A stretch of 64,000 nucleotides of DNA from Cristatella mucedo. Taxonomy: Eukaryota > Bryozoa > Phylactolaemata > Cristatellidae. Below the pieces are notes generated by a model. The model was not told where the DNA came from, searched no databases, and worked only from the letters and a program-made list of their open reading frames with translations. How positions within the stretch are numbered: position 1 is the stretch's first letter; each line of letters starts with the position of its first letter. The stretch covers positions 1,045,501 through 1,109,500 of the forward strand of contig WPIO01000060.1 in the NCBI GenBank assembly GCA_009760855.2, in the 5' to 3' direction. Positions 11,490 to 22,816 of the stretch are shown here, in pieces. Position numbers and translations under genes: made by a program.

Positions 11490-12170
11490 GAAACGATCGG
11501 TCTGGCAAACGAAGCACTGGCATGGTTTAAATCATACTTGTCTGATCGTGTTCAATCCGTCTCGTATGGGGGTCAGGTCTCAGACACGAGAAGGGTCACC
11601 TGTGGAGTCCCTCAAGGGTCTGTACTCGGTCCCTAACAGTTCTCCATTTATACACAACCTCTGGGAAAAGTGATTAAAGCCCATAGAATAGGATATCACT
11701 TCTATGCTGACGATACTCAATTGTATTTGTCATTCAAACCGTCGGAATCTGATGCAGCAACTGAGAAACTGAATGCTTGCCTTGCCGATATTTAATCCTG
11801 GATGTCGGAAAACTTCCTGAAATTAAATGACGATAAAACCGAACTGCTTCTCATAGGACACCCTAAGCGTGTGGCTGGATTAAAAGGCTTTGCTGTTCTA
11901 ATAGGCGATGCTATTGTGCGACCATCACCACGTGCTCGAAATTTAGGCGTTGTGTTCGACAGCTGCCTCAATTTTAAAAGCTTCATTCAGAAGACTGTCT
12001 CCCACAGTGGCTTGTAAAAAATTTAACTAGCTCTTTAGTTCTGTCTTGGCTTGATTATTGTAATTCCCTTTTGGCTGGGCTGCCAAAGAAAGCTGTTACG
12101 CCACTATATAATATATGATACAATAATATAGACTATATTATATAATAATATAATATATAATTATCTATAA

Positions 12171-12201
<31 letters not shown>

Positions 12202-12256
12202 ATATCTTATTTTTATTTTATTATATTATTATGATATTATAAAAATATATACATAC

Positions 12257-12293
<37 letters not shown>

Positions 12294-12917
12294 ATAATAG
12301 AATATATTATATATTAATATAATATTGAAATATAGACTATGAATATGCCTGCAAGGCTAGTCTCCGAGTCCCAGTGGTTTGAGCACGTGTCTCCTTTGTT
12401 GAAAGAACTAGGATGGCTGCCGGTTGAGCAAAGGATACAGAGCAAAGTTCTTACACTGACCCACAAGGCCTGCCACGGCTTGGCTCCTTTGTATGTAGCT
12501 GAACTGCTGCATCAGTTTCAGCCTGTTCGCACCCTCAGGTCCTGTGTGGACAATAAATTAGCTGTCCCATTCCTCCACTTAAAGACAGTTGGCGACAGAA
12601 GCTTTAGCTCTGGAGGACCTAGACTGTGGAACTCGCTTCCACAATTCTTACGCAACGACAACTACTCTCTTGCTGCCGACTATGGCACATCCTTTGCAGC
12701 AGTCCTGAGCTGCTACTTCCATGCTACTCACTACCTCAACTTCTCTCCTGACTCTGCTATGCTTCCCACTTTCTCTTTGTTGCGTGAGACAAAGTCTGTT
12801 GGCTACCGAATGCGTACCGAAAGCCGCTTAGCCTGTGAGTGCGCTATACAAATCTCTCCTGCGTAACACCCACATTGTCTTTATGACTTTGTGGAGTTAC
12901 AGACGGAGATACATTAC
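11490..12917 (+). mobile_element. LINE-B copy with AT-rich insertion
   Basis: Carries RT blocks equivalent to WFKSYLSDRVQSVS, CGVPQGSVLGP and the [11 protein letters not shown] region, then MSENFLKLNDDKTELLLIG, and after an AT-rich interruption the C-terminal domain (LVSESQWFEHVSPLLKELG). It ends in GGAGATACATTACAT, the LINE-B tail. In-frame stops, such as at the end of the region matching CLADI, show it is dead. It is 5'-truncated in the RT domain. Confidence 0.88.
12106..12337. repeat. AT-only expansion inside LINE-B
   Basis: About 230 bp made almost only of A and T separates two halves of LINE-B sequence that are adjacent in every other copy (GCCACTA and GACTATGAATATG). ATATAGACTATATTAT at its left and AATATAGACTATGAAT at its right suggest expansion or slippage of local target sequence rather than a standard insertion. 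Confidence 0.85.
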
Positions 12918-14290
12918 ATCCCTTGCCGACTTCCAGCATGTCAAACTCTCTAAACTTCTATGCTCCGTGTATTACTGAAATCCGCACATGGATGGCAGCA
13001 AACGTTCGTACATTGAATAATGATAAAGCAATTTTACTAGCTATGGGAAAACAAAGTTTAATTCAGAAATTAAAAAGCTTAACGCTCAAAATAGCACTTC
13101 CAGCATATCTCCTGTAGTATCTCAGCGAAATTGATATGTCCGGTTACAAAGTGACCTGCCGTTAGTCGACTAAATCAGCTTCCCAGTCAAGTCTGCCAAC
13201 ATTCAGATACATGACACTGTTGAAATTCGCGCTTATTTAGTCGCTGATACCACATCTAAATTGGCCCATGCATTTGAGACATCGCGTCCTGACTTCTGTA
13301 ATTCAGTGCTTGCTGGTCCACCGGCCTTATCAATCAGGCGCTTACAACTGGTGCAAAGCTCTACTGCTAGGCTTGTCTGGTGCCTAGAAGTAACCACATC
13401 AAACCAGTTCTCGCCGATCTGTACTGGCTCCTTGTCAAGCAACGTATTGACTTCAAGGTTTTATCGCTCCTATTTAGGTCACTTCATTCTTTGGCTCCAG
13501 TTCCACTTATCAGGTCTACTTCCCCACTAGGCTAATAATAATGATAATGCACTTGATATAGCGCCCCCAGAGAACTCAATCTCTTTCTAGGCGCTTTACA
13601 TTTGCTGCAAAGGGAAAAGCAATGGAATGGTGAATAATATCATGCTTGATAAAACAAGCAACATGAATAACATGGTTAGTGGTGACTTGCACAGGGTCAG
13701 CATGTCAATTTGGTTAGTGGCAGCATGCACAGTGTCAACACGCATAAGCACATGAAGGACGAATCACAGGGACCCACTAAATGCTGTCCTAAATAGGTAT
13801 GTTTTGAAGTTCTTTTTACATGTGGTCAAGTGAGGGTATTTCTGATGCAACTCGGGAGGGAGTTCCACGCTTTGGGCTAAGCATAATACTACCCGCTTTT
13901 CGGAATCTAATCGTTTATCTATACCTCGTGCAAACCTCAAATCCTTTAGTTCCAATGCTCCCAAAGCCTCTAAATCACTTTCGACTTTCGTCGTGGCGTC
14001 TCCTGATTTGACCAACTTATTTAAAAAGAATCTAAAAACGTATCCATTTATCACAACTTGTAGTGAGTCCGTATGATTCGTCTTTTACGTGCTCATGCGT
14101 CCTAACACTGTACATGCTGCTACTAGCTATGGTTGCATGCTGACCATGAGCATGTCAACGCTAACCATGTTAGGCTGGTTGTTCATTCAGCATAGCATAC
14201 TGTCACTACCATGTGATCATGCTTCCTTAGCAGCAAGTGTAAAGGGCATAGAAGGAGATTGAGTTCTCTGAGGGCGCTATAATATATATA
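12918..14290 (+). mobile_element. LINE-A copy split by a nested LINE-A
   Basis: Starts directly at the LINE-B tail and runs from the region before IRTWMAAN to the tail CTGAGGGCGCTATAATATAT. It is interrupted at 13536-13874 by a reverse LINE-A, after which the sequence resumes at the expected base (CTAAGCATAATACTACC). The coding part is badly decayed. Confidence 0.8.
13536..13874 (-). mobile_element. Nested LINE-A 3' end, with target duplication
   Basis: A reverse-oriented, 5'-truncated LINE-A that starts with TAATAATGATAATG. It is flanked by GGCTAA at 13530-13535 and 13875-13880. Removing it rejoins the surrounding LINE-A copy, so this is a complete insertion event. Confidence 0.87.
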
Positions 14291-14436
14291 TATATTATTT
14301 ATAATAATATAACATATAATAATGTATATACTATTATATTACTGTATATACTAATAACTTATAACTTACTTATACGTATAACTTCTTGCCATGGTATAAT
14401 AATGATATATATTTTATTGTTATACCATGGCAAGAA
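14281..14436. repeat. AT-rich tract and 17-bp perfect inverted repeat
   Basis: An AT-only tract of about 90 bp is followed by perfect inverted arms TTCTTGCCATGGTATAA (14383-14399) and TTATACCATGGCAAGAA (14420-14436), separated by a 20-bp AT loop. Each arm contains an NcoI-like CCATGG palindrome. No gene is associated. Confidence 0.9.
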
Positions 14437-14439
14437 ATA

Positions 14440-14935
14440 ATGCCTGCCTAGACCGGAAATAGTGCATCAAAGTTGGTCCATGCATTTGTGACCGTCTCGA
14501 CTCCTGTAACTCACTGCTTGCAGGTCTTTCGGCCTGGGTAATAACGCACTTACAGTTGGCTGAAAACTGTGCGGCTTTATTAATCGTGAGCTTTGGGGTT
14601 GCAGTATCACCCAATTACTCAAAGACTTGTATTGATTCCACCCCAAGCAGGGCATCGACTTCAAAGTTTTGTCACTCACTTTGTGGTATATTTATACTCG
14701 TCGTTCCACCTGCTCTTCTGATTCAAATCATTTAGCATTTTGCCTCGAGCCTCGAATCTCAAATCCCATGGAGACCATCTTTGTAGTTCGTATACTCCCA
14801 AAGCCCAGAGCTCACTCCCGACTGACGTCAAGATATCCCATGACTTGAAGACATTTAAGAAAAAGCTTAAATGCATTTTAGTGTTCTTGTGATGTGTCCA
14901 TTGCGGGGTTATGGGAGCTGCTACTGTAATAATAA
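14440..14935 (+). mobile_element. LINE-A copy, degraded
   Basis: Matches LINE-A from the SKLVHAFVTSRLDFCNSLL block to the end of the coding region, with many substitutions. It meets a reverse LINE-A tail at a TAATAATAA junction. Confidence 0.65.
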
Positions 14936-15058
14936 CGATGATAATAATAATTCATTTGTATAGCACCCTCAGAGAACTTAATCTCTGTTTAGGCACTTTA
15001 AATGTGCTGGAAAGAAAGCATGGTTGAAAGGTTAGTGGTAGCAAACTAAATAAATATA
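14936..15058 (-). mobile_element. LINE-A 3' tail, reverse
   Basis: TAATAATAA followed by the complement of the terminal segment (CCCTCAGAGAACTTAATCTC). Severely truncated. Confidence 0.65.
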
Positions 15059-15059
15059 A

Positions 15060-15200
15060 TGAAATATAAATTATTTGTAAAGCGTCATTAGAGAACTTAT
15101 TTTCTATTCAGGTGCTGCACGTTTGCTATGGGGCTCGAGTGAACGACCTCGGCCAGACCTTGATTGGGGTGAGAACCTTAACCACTGGGCCAAAACAGCG
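15060..15200 (-). mobile_element. SINE-2 copy
   Basis: LINE-like tail complement (GCGTCATTAGAGAACTTATT) followed by the reverse tRNA-like head (GGGGCTCGAGTGAACGACC and ACCACTGGGCCA). Confidence 0.6.
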
Positions 15201-15204
15201 TGGC

Positions 15205-15335
15205 ACAGTGACACTATGCATGTTATCATTAACAATCTTGACACGATAACTTTACTGCCTATGTAAAGTGCCTAGAAATAAATTTAGTACTCTTAGGGCG
15301 CTTTGCATATATATCGCTATTATTATTAATACTAT
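15205..15335 (+). mobile_element. LINE-A 3' tail fragment
   Basis: GTGACACTATGCATG, then TGTAAAGTGCCTAGAAATA and an ATTATTATTA end. Confidence 0.6.
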
Positions 15336-15527
15336 AAGCTCCACACTGCACTGATGTGCAGTACACTTCATTTTGATGAAACTGCACCTTCGTTCGCCCA
15401 AGCATAGCTGGGGAATTTCCTGAAAATTCATATTTCATAGAGCAAGCACCCAGTTTAGCTCTTAGGTGATCAATTCTAAGTTAAAACTTCGCATACGACA
15501 ATTTCGAATGACAGCAAGTGGCATGAT

Positions 15528-17352
15528 ATGAAATCTGCACACATAGCTGTATACAATCCAAAAATGCTGATGTCGACAATAAACCATCTCCTCAACCGTT
15601 CCCAGGTTAGCTCTTTACCTGATGATCCTTGTGATGATCTAGCCGATCGCTTCTCTCGATTCTTTGTGCAGAAGATAGACAAAATCAGGGAATCCATCCC
15701 TGCGATGACAACCTTCCCACTAGAATGCTGTTCCTCGGTTCCTGGCTGCGCCTCAATGTCTGCATTTAAACAGGTCACTAGTGATGTAGTCCTAAAGCTC
15801 GTATCTCAATCAAAGAAGACAAAAAGTCCACTGGACCCTATTCCCACTGTCCTGCTCCTACGTTGCATTGATCTGCTGCTGCCATGCATAGCCAACATCA
15901 TTAATATGTCATTAGCCTCAGGTCAGGTCCCAGCACCTTTCAAAAAAACTGTAGTCAGGCCACTTCTCAAGAAAGCTACACTAGACCAAGAGAACTTAAG
16001 CAACTACCGCCCAGTCTCCCTTCTACCATTCCTATCAAAGACACTGGAACGGGTCGTGGCAGACCAGCTGAACTCGTATATCGAAACCTCACACCTTGCT
16101 AGTAAGTTCCAGTCTGGCTTTAGAGCTAATCAATCCACAGAGTCAGCATTGCTTCGGGTATACAACGACCTACTTAGGAATGCAGACATGGGTAGAGTGT
16201 CTCTTCTTGTTTTGCTCGATCTTTCGGCAGCTTTTGATACCATCGATCACAAAGTACTTCTAGAGCGCCTCTCATCTCGCCTGGGCATCACTGGCACTGC
16301 TCTGCAGTGGTTCAGGTCCTATCTCAGTGGGAGACTCCAGAGTGTTGACGTGAATGAACAAAGATCATCTGAAGGATCTCTAAGATATGGAGTACCTCAG
16401 GGCTCCGTGCTAGGTCCGGTCCTTTTTCACCGTTTATACTCTCCCTCTTGCTGATGTGATTGCCAAGCACAATCTAGGCTTTCACTTCTATGCGGATGAC
16501 ACTCAGTTGTACCTTTGCTTTGATCCCTCCCAGCCTTCGAGCACCTCAAATTCTCTCAACTCACTTGCTGCATGCATTGATGACATCCGATCATGGATGG
16601 CAGCAAATTTTCTAAAACTAAACGATGATAAAACTAACTTACTAGTTATGGGCAAACCTAGTGTTATTCAGAAATTGGAAAGGCTGACTTTCAAAATTGG
16701 CTCTGCCAGCATATCTCCAGTTGCATCAGCTCGAAATCTAGGTGTCATATTCCAAAGCGACCTCTCGTCAGACGACCACATCAGCTCCACAGTCAAATCA
16801 GCCTATTTTCAGCTTCATAACATTGCTAAAATTAGGGCTTGTTTAGATAAGGATACCACGTCCAAGTTGGTCCATGCATTCGTGACATCTCGTCTTGACT
16901 TCTGCAACTCACTGCTTACTGGCCTACCAGCATGTGCGATCAGGCGATTGCAGCTGGTGCAAAACTCTGCAGCTAGGGTTGTCTGTCGTGAGCGTCGCAG
17001 TTGCCACATTACTCCACTTTTCGCCGACCTGCACTGGTTACCAGTCAAGCAACGGATTGACTTCAAGTTTTTGTCGCTCACTTTTAGGTCTCTTCATTCT
17101 ATGGCTCCAGCCTATCTTTCAGATATACTACCCCATCAGGCAAAGCATCGTACCACTCGCTTTTCGGAATCCAACAGTCTAGAAATACCTCGTACAAACC
17201 TTAAATCCTTTGGAGACCGTGCATTTAGCTCGTATGCTCCCACAGCCTGGAACTCCCTCCCGACCTGCATCAGAACATCCCCTGACCTGACCACATTTAA
17301 AAGAAACTTAAAAACATACCTATTTAGGACAGCATTTAGTGGGTCCTTGTGA
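15528..17352 (+). pseudogene. LINE-A reverse transcriptase, one frameshift
   Basis: Two abutting open frames, 15528-16454 (308 codons) and 16456-17352 (298 codons), are one protein separated by a single-base deletion near 16430-16440. Order: linker with STINHLLNRSQ and LADRFSRFFVQKIDKIRE; RT motif before A ([25 protein letters not shown] region); motif A LLDLSAAFDTIDHKVLLERL; GVPQGSVLGPVLF; catalytic [25 protein letters not shown]; then the thumb/C-terminal part ending KTYLFRTAFSGSL. All catalytic Asp residues (AFDT, YADD) are intact. The missing endonuclease and the frameshift make it non-autonomous, though it is among the youngest copies. The RT family assignment is secure; the exact clade (L2 versus CR1) is inferred from the hairpin tail. 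Confidence 0.92.
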
Positions 17353-17590
17353 TTCGTCCTCGATGTGCTTATGTGTGCTGACACTGTTCATGCTGCCACT
17401 AACCACATTTGCATGCTGACCCAGTGCATGTAACCCCTAACCATGTTATTCAGTTTTGTTTGTTTTTCAAGCATGATTTTACTTACTATTCTATTGCGTA
17501 TCACTTTGCAGCAAATGTAAAGCGCCTAGAAATAGATTAAGTTCTCTGAGGGTGCTTTATCAAGTGCAATATTATTATTATTATTAAGTG
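15528..17590 (+). mobile_element. LINE-A, best-preserved copy
   Basis: The longest nearly open LINE-A in the window. It spans the linker after the endonuclease, the full RT and the C-terminal domain, the 3' UTR, the conserved end AAGCGCCTAGAAATAG and (ATT)n. It is 5'-truncated: no endonuclease is present. Orientation and tail place it with the L2/CR1 group of non-LTR elements. It serves here as the reference for all other LINE-A copies. Confidence 0.93.
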
Positions 17591-17599
17591 CAATATTAT

Positions 17600-18637
17600 T
17601 ATTCTCAGTGGTTATTCAAAAATCCTGAAACCATATATTGCCAACGCTCTATAGAGGCTCCAGAACTGAAGTCGTTGGCAGCAAACACATCAAGGGTTAC
17701 TGGTGCTAGTTCTTGCAGACACGTCGCGGATACTGGTCACTGTAACGTTTAGAGGCACGGCTGGCGAGTCGTTAAAGCTGCTCTGATGCCCACAGCCAGG
17801 GTGATGGTAGCTGAGTACCGCGGCAATCAAAAAGCTCAAAACTCAATACAGCAAGTGCGTGCCTTTAAAATAGAGCAGTCTATGTAACAGCCAACTAGGG
17901 CCACATCTGCACAGAACCGCTAATGGTGTACAACTTTCACGCATCTCGAAACCTAAGATGCAGCTGCCTAACCGCTGTTCAAGACAAGCATTGTATATAC
18001 GATCTTAAGCCAAGATAATTGTAATTGTGGCTCATAATTATTACAATTCATGAATCAGTAATGACATAAACCACTGCCTATATTAAACCAATTGAGTACG
18101 CACACGTTTCCTACGTCGAGTAGCAAGTACTCCGATGAATAGCTGCGATCCACCTGCCATTTTTGAAATAAGCTTCGCGAACCTTCGGTTTTTGTTACCT
18201 AATACGGTCGATGGCATTCTGGCTTATCCAGAAAGTTTCGGTGACTAAATACTCTCACGCCGATGGCCTGTTAAAGCTTTACCCGTTCCGTGGTCCTATT
18301 CTTTCAGTCTTCAAATCTCCAATGTGATCCTTTGCGATATGAGTTGCACCGAGCAGCTTTAAAGTCGCTTCCATAACAGCAGAACTGCTGTTTGAGCTTA
18401 CTCACGATATTCCGTGGAATTTTATATCATCTTTCCCAATGGAAATGGTGTCTAAAGATTTTTCCGAACAGTAGTCAGACATTTTCAAGCTTCAATCTAA
18501 AATATGCTTTGCGATGGTAATGTACTTTTGATTTTATAGTTCAATAACGGAGTTGATTTTAATCTAAAGATTTTATGCCTCTGAGTACGCGCTATCGTAA
18601 AAATTGTTATAATCGCAAAAACGACAATAAATGCAAA
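17600..18637. other. No recognised feature
   Basis: About 1 kb of unassigned AT-leaning sequence between the LINE-A and LINE-B copies. No exon signal. Confidence 0.4.
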
Positions 18638-20290
18638 ATGTATCTCCGTCTGTAACTCCACAAAGTCATAAAGACCACGTGGATGTTTCGTAGGAGAGTT
18701 TTTCATATCGCACTCACAGCCTATGCGGATTTTGGTACACATTCGGTAGTCAACAGACATCGTCTCACCCAACAAAGAGACAGTGGCAAACATAGCACAG
18801 TCAGGAGAGCAGTTAAGGTAAAGAGTACCATGGAAGTAGCAGGTCAGGACCACTGAAAAGGATGAGCCATAGTCGGCAGTATGATAGTAGTTGTCGTTGC
18901 GTAAGAATTGTGGAAGCGAGTTCTACAGTCTAGGTCCTGCAGAGCTAAAGCTTCTGTCGCCAACTGTGTTTAAGCGGAGGAATGGGACAGCTAATTTATG
19001 GTCCACACAGGACCTGAGGGCGCGAACAGGCTGAAACTGATGCAGCAGTTCAGCTAGGTACGAAGGAGCCAAGCCGTGGCGGGCCTTGTGGGTCAGCGTA
19101 AGAACTTTGCTCTGTATCCTTTGCTCAACCGGCAACCATCCTAGCTCTTTCAGCAAAGGAGACACGTGCTCAAACCTCTGGGACTTGAAGACTAGCCTTG
19201 CAGCCATATTCATAGTCTGCTGCAGTGGCGTAGTTCCTTTCGTTGGTAGCCCAGCCAAAGGGAATTACAATAATCAAGCCGAGACAGAACTAGGGAGCTA
19301 GTTGGATTGTTTACGATCAACTGTGGAAGACAGCTCCTAATCTTGGGTAGGGATCGGCCGTGATGGCTAGCTGTAGAATCAGTCTTCTGAATGAAACTTT
19401 TAAAAATAAAGCAGCTGTCGAACACGACACCTAAATTTCGAGAACGTGGTGATGGTCGCACAAGAGCATCACCTATTATAAGAGCAAAGCCTTTTAATCC
19501 AGCCACACGCTTAGGGTGTCCTATGAGTAGCAGTTCGGTTTTATCATCATCTACTTTCAGGAAGTTTTCCGACATCCAGGATCGAATGTCGGCAAGGCAA
19601 GCATTCAGTTTCTCAGTTGCTGCAGCAGATTGCGACGGTTTGAATAACAAATACAGCTGAATATCGTCAGCATAAAACAGATATCCTATTCCACGGGCCT
19701 TAATCAGTTTTCCCAGAGGTTGCGTATACATGGAGAGCAGCAAGGGACCGAGTACAAACCCTTGAGGGACTCCACAGGTGACCCTTCTCGTGTGTGAAAC
19801 CTGACCCCCACACGACACGGATTCAACACGATCAGACAAGTATGATTTAAACCAAGCCAGTACTTCGTCTGCCAGACCGATCGTTGTTCTTAATAGTTCA
19901 AGCAGAACATCGTGATCAACGGTGTCGAAGGCAGCAGACAGATCTAGCATAGCTAGGGCAGTGACATTCCCGTCATCGTTGCCAAGTAGAATGTCATTTT
20001 TAACACGGAGGAGTGCAGTTTCAGTGGAGTGCTGCCTCTTGAACACTGAAATGTTCCTGACATTTCATTCTTTTCAATATAGTCAATCAGCTGCTTAGCA
20101 ATAATTCTTTCAAGAATCTTTGACAAGAAAGAAAGAAGGGAAACTGAGCGATAGTTTGCAAGGACCTCTGTATCTAATCCATGCTTTTTAAGTATGGGTC
20201 GAACGATTGCCGATTTGAAGGACTTGGGGACGACCCCTTTTCCCAGAGCAGCATTAAAAAGCTTGGTTATGGCAGGGCTAAGTTGGTCTA

Positions 20291-20463
20291 AAAAAATCCT
20301 AGCTGATTAAACAGCCTCTTTTTGTATAGCGACAGAAGAGCCTTTACGGCTATCACCACCGCTTGCAGTGGCGATAAAGAATCGCCCACCGCAGGAATCG
20401 AACCCCCAACCTCGGGACCGAGGTCGTGAAAGAAACCGCTTTACCTCGCGTGCCATCACGGCT
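20291..20463 (-). mobile_element. SINE-1 nested in LINE-B
   Basis: Full-length reverse copy: tail AAAAAAATCCTAGCTGATTAAACAG, body, box B complement GGAATCGAACCC and head ending in GCCATCACGGCT. It splits the LINE-B linker region. I could not define a target-site duplication. Confidence 0.85.
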
Positions 20464-21300
20464 TACCAGACCACAGAGATGAAGGCTTAGAGTATTCAAT
20501 AGTCGAGCTCTTTTTGCTAGACCTTATTAAGGTAGCATCATCGCATGCATAAACCTTGGAGAACCTTTTAAGGAAGGTCACAGGTTGTGGAACGACGATT
20601 GCTTCAGTGGAGGGGCCATAATGGAGGCACGAATGTTCACAATTTTTTTCAGTAAAGAAGGCTGAAAACCTTTCGTCTGAGCCCTTAATATCTGGGGAAT
20701 CAGACCTCACAGTATTGGCCAGTAAATGGTTTACTGTCTTATAAATCTGTTTAGGGTCCGACGGGCAGGAATTCAGCTTTCGGATGAAAAAAGAGGCCCT
20801 GGTGTTTTTAAGCTTTCGGATGTAAACTTGAAGTAAGCCATTGAAATTGACTAGATCTGCATCAGACCCCGATTTCCTGAAACGACGTTCAAGCCTGCGC
20901 TTAACCCAGCTTATCTTTCAAAGTTTTTATTGTAAATTGAAAGGAATCTCCACGACTTTGAACACGGATAGAATGAACGGGAGCATGCTTGTCAGGAGCA
21001 CTCTTGAGTGTCATGTTCGTCCCATCAGTGAGGGTATCGAGGCTGCCGGTCGAGTCTAAATGCAGATGAACAAGACCTGCATCACAAACAGATTTAAAAA
21101 AAACTTGTCTATGTCAATGCTTTGTAAGTTGCTTCGTTTGACAAGTTCGACATTACCTTGTACATACAATGGAACAGGAACCGTAAACGAGACCGAGCAA
21201 TGATCTGAGGGTCAGTGGGCACACCACAAGGTCAGTGGGGAGGGCATCCTTAGTGATCACGAGATCTAGAATGTGGCCACAGACGTGGGCGATATGATAA

Positions 21301-21843
21301 TAATAATAATAATAATAATAATATTGCACTTGATAAAGCGCCCTCAGAGAACTTAATCTCTTTCTAGGCGCTTTACATTTGCTGCAAAGTGATACGCAAT
21401 AGAATAGTAAGTAAAATCATGCTTGAAAAACAAACAAAATGAATAACATGGTTAGGGGTTACATGCACTGGGTCAGCATGCAAATGTGGTTAGTGGCAGC
21501 ATGAACAGTGTCAGCACGCATAAGCACATCGAGGACGAATCACAAGGACCCACTAAATGCTGTCCTAAATAGGTATGTTTTTAAGTTTCTTTTAAATGTG
21601 GTCAGGTCAGGGGATGTTCTGATGCAGGTCGGGAGGGAGTTCCAGGCTGTGGGAGCATACGAGCTAAATGCACGGTCTCCAAAGGATTTAAGGTTTGTAC
21701 GAGGTATTTCTAGACTGTTGGATTCCGAAAAGCGAGTGGTACGATGCTTTGCCTGATGGGGTAGTATATCTGAAAGATAGGCTGGAGCCATAGAATGAAG
21801 AGACCTAAAAGTGAGCGACAAAACCTTGAAGTCAAACAAAACC
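21301..21843 (-). mobile_element. LINE-A nested in the LINE-B endonuclease
   Basis: Reverse LINE-A 3' end (about 540 bp) with an open C-terminal segment (PAYLSDILPHQAKHRTTRF to TYLFRTAFSGSL). Flanked by TATGATAA at 21293-21300 and 21844-21851. Excising it with one repeat restores the LINE-B endonuclease frame (VKCVYH joined to IAHVCGH). Nine extra bases (AACAAAACC) sit at the 5' junction. Confidence 0.93.
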
Positions 21844-22622
21844 TATGATAAACACATTTGACCAAACCAATATTCTCCAAACAGTCAAGAAATGAGCGAA
21901 TTTGGCTGTTGCTAGGATTGTCAACGTGAATATTGAAGTCTCCTACGATCAGTAACGACATGTCACACACAAATAAAATAAGACCCCGTCAAATCGGTTT
22001 CGCAGTTTAACGAGCTCCAGCGGCCTCTGCGCCATGACAAAAAACGAGTCGCCGATGCCTGAAGATAGCAAATCCACATCCATTGCTTGGAGCAGTCTCT
22101 GTGACTGCCATGGAGCTTTAAACATGGTCACGACCAGCCATGGTGTATAATAACCTCTGTACGACGCCTGCAGATCCACTGAACTGCTGGGTGCTAAGAT
22201 TCGAGAGTCGTTGCCTATTGCACGACTTCAGCTTTTGTGGGGCCTACCAAAGATTGCCTTTTTAAACCGGCGCCTATTGTTAGAATTCAGGAGGAGTGGA
22301 TACTATCTCGGCAGTCGTAATCTGGCTGAAGGAGCACAGTGCCGCTTATACGGCAAAATTGAAATGCGATCCATCTGCAATATCTTAAAATATGTTGCTT
22401 GGAGCTGAATTTTTCGTTTCCTTAAAAACACCGTATTTCAAATTTAACTAGTCATTTAAATGCCTTTGGGCATGCACAAACCTAGAGTCCGGCTTCAAAA
22501 GGTTTCGCTCAGTGTACGTCCGAACTTTCATCACTTTTGACCTGCGATCCATTTTCCTCGCTCACTATAAGCTTTGCGGAGCTAATAATTCAAATGCATA
22601 GTATAGACAGCATATATACTAC

Positions 22623-22816
22623 CGCACAGATTTGACTTTAATGAGCAGTCCATCTTTCGCTTCGTGTAGCCAGACATCAATCGATTGCCGTACGCCCGCG
22701 TCGAGAAAATAGCAGTGGGGTGGGAGCTTTGCAATCAATTCACTCGTGAGCGAAAGGCGACCGTGCAAGTATTTAGAACACACTAGATGCAAATTCCCTT
22801 TGTCGATTCGCCCCAC
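22623..22816 (-). CDS. Possible exon, unknown protein
   Basis: Minus-strand open segment with coding-like composition, from just after an in-frame TGA to a weak donor CTGTGCG|GTAGTA. Phrases include KYLHGRLSLTSELIAKLPP, HCYFLDAGVRQSID and VWLHEAKDGLLIKVKSVR. There is no ATG at its start, and a possible acceptor (TGAAAAG) is poor. I do not recognise a family. Confidence 0.22.

Larger units (their letters stand above)
18923..21970 (-). pseudogene. LINE-B endonuclease/reverse transcriptase, broken
   Basis: Recognisable in order: endonuclease GDFNIHVDNPSNSQIRSFLD; after the nested LINE-A, VCGHILDLVITKDAL; linker RKLNSCPSDPKQIYKTVNH and FSAFFTEK; after the nested SINE, VVPKSFKSAIVRPILKK; motif A LAMLDLSAAFDTVDHDVLLE; CGVPQGFVLGPLL; catalytic YADDIQLYLLF; SENFLKVDDDKTELLLIG; and the C-terminal KSQRFEHVSPLLKELGWLP. 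Frameshifts occur near 20045 and 19240, besides the two insertions. The C-terminus differs clearly from LINE-A, which marks a separate lineage. No active product is expected. Confidence 0.88.
18638..22205 (-). mobile_element. LINE-B, longest copy, with two nested insertions
   Basis: On the minus strand it runs from part of an apurinic-type endonuclease (LLIVGDFNIHVDN near 21958-21920, then HILDLVI near 21275) through a linker, RT and C-terminal domain to the tail at 18638. Two insertions interrupt it: LINE-A at 21301-21843 and SINE-1 at 20291-20463. With these removed the element is about 2.85 kb. Sequence upstream of the endonuclease motif (about 21960-22205) fits only loosely, so the left limit on the minus strand is approximate. 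Confidence 0.88.

Noticed and set aside
21297-21318. (TAA)n tracts as independent microsatellites or a CRISPR-like spacing pattern
   Set aside because: They are consistently the 3' tails of LINE-A copies, and no regular repeat-spacer array exists in the window.
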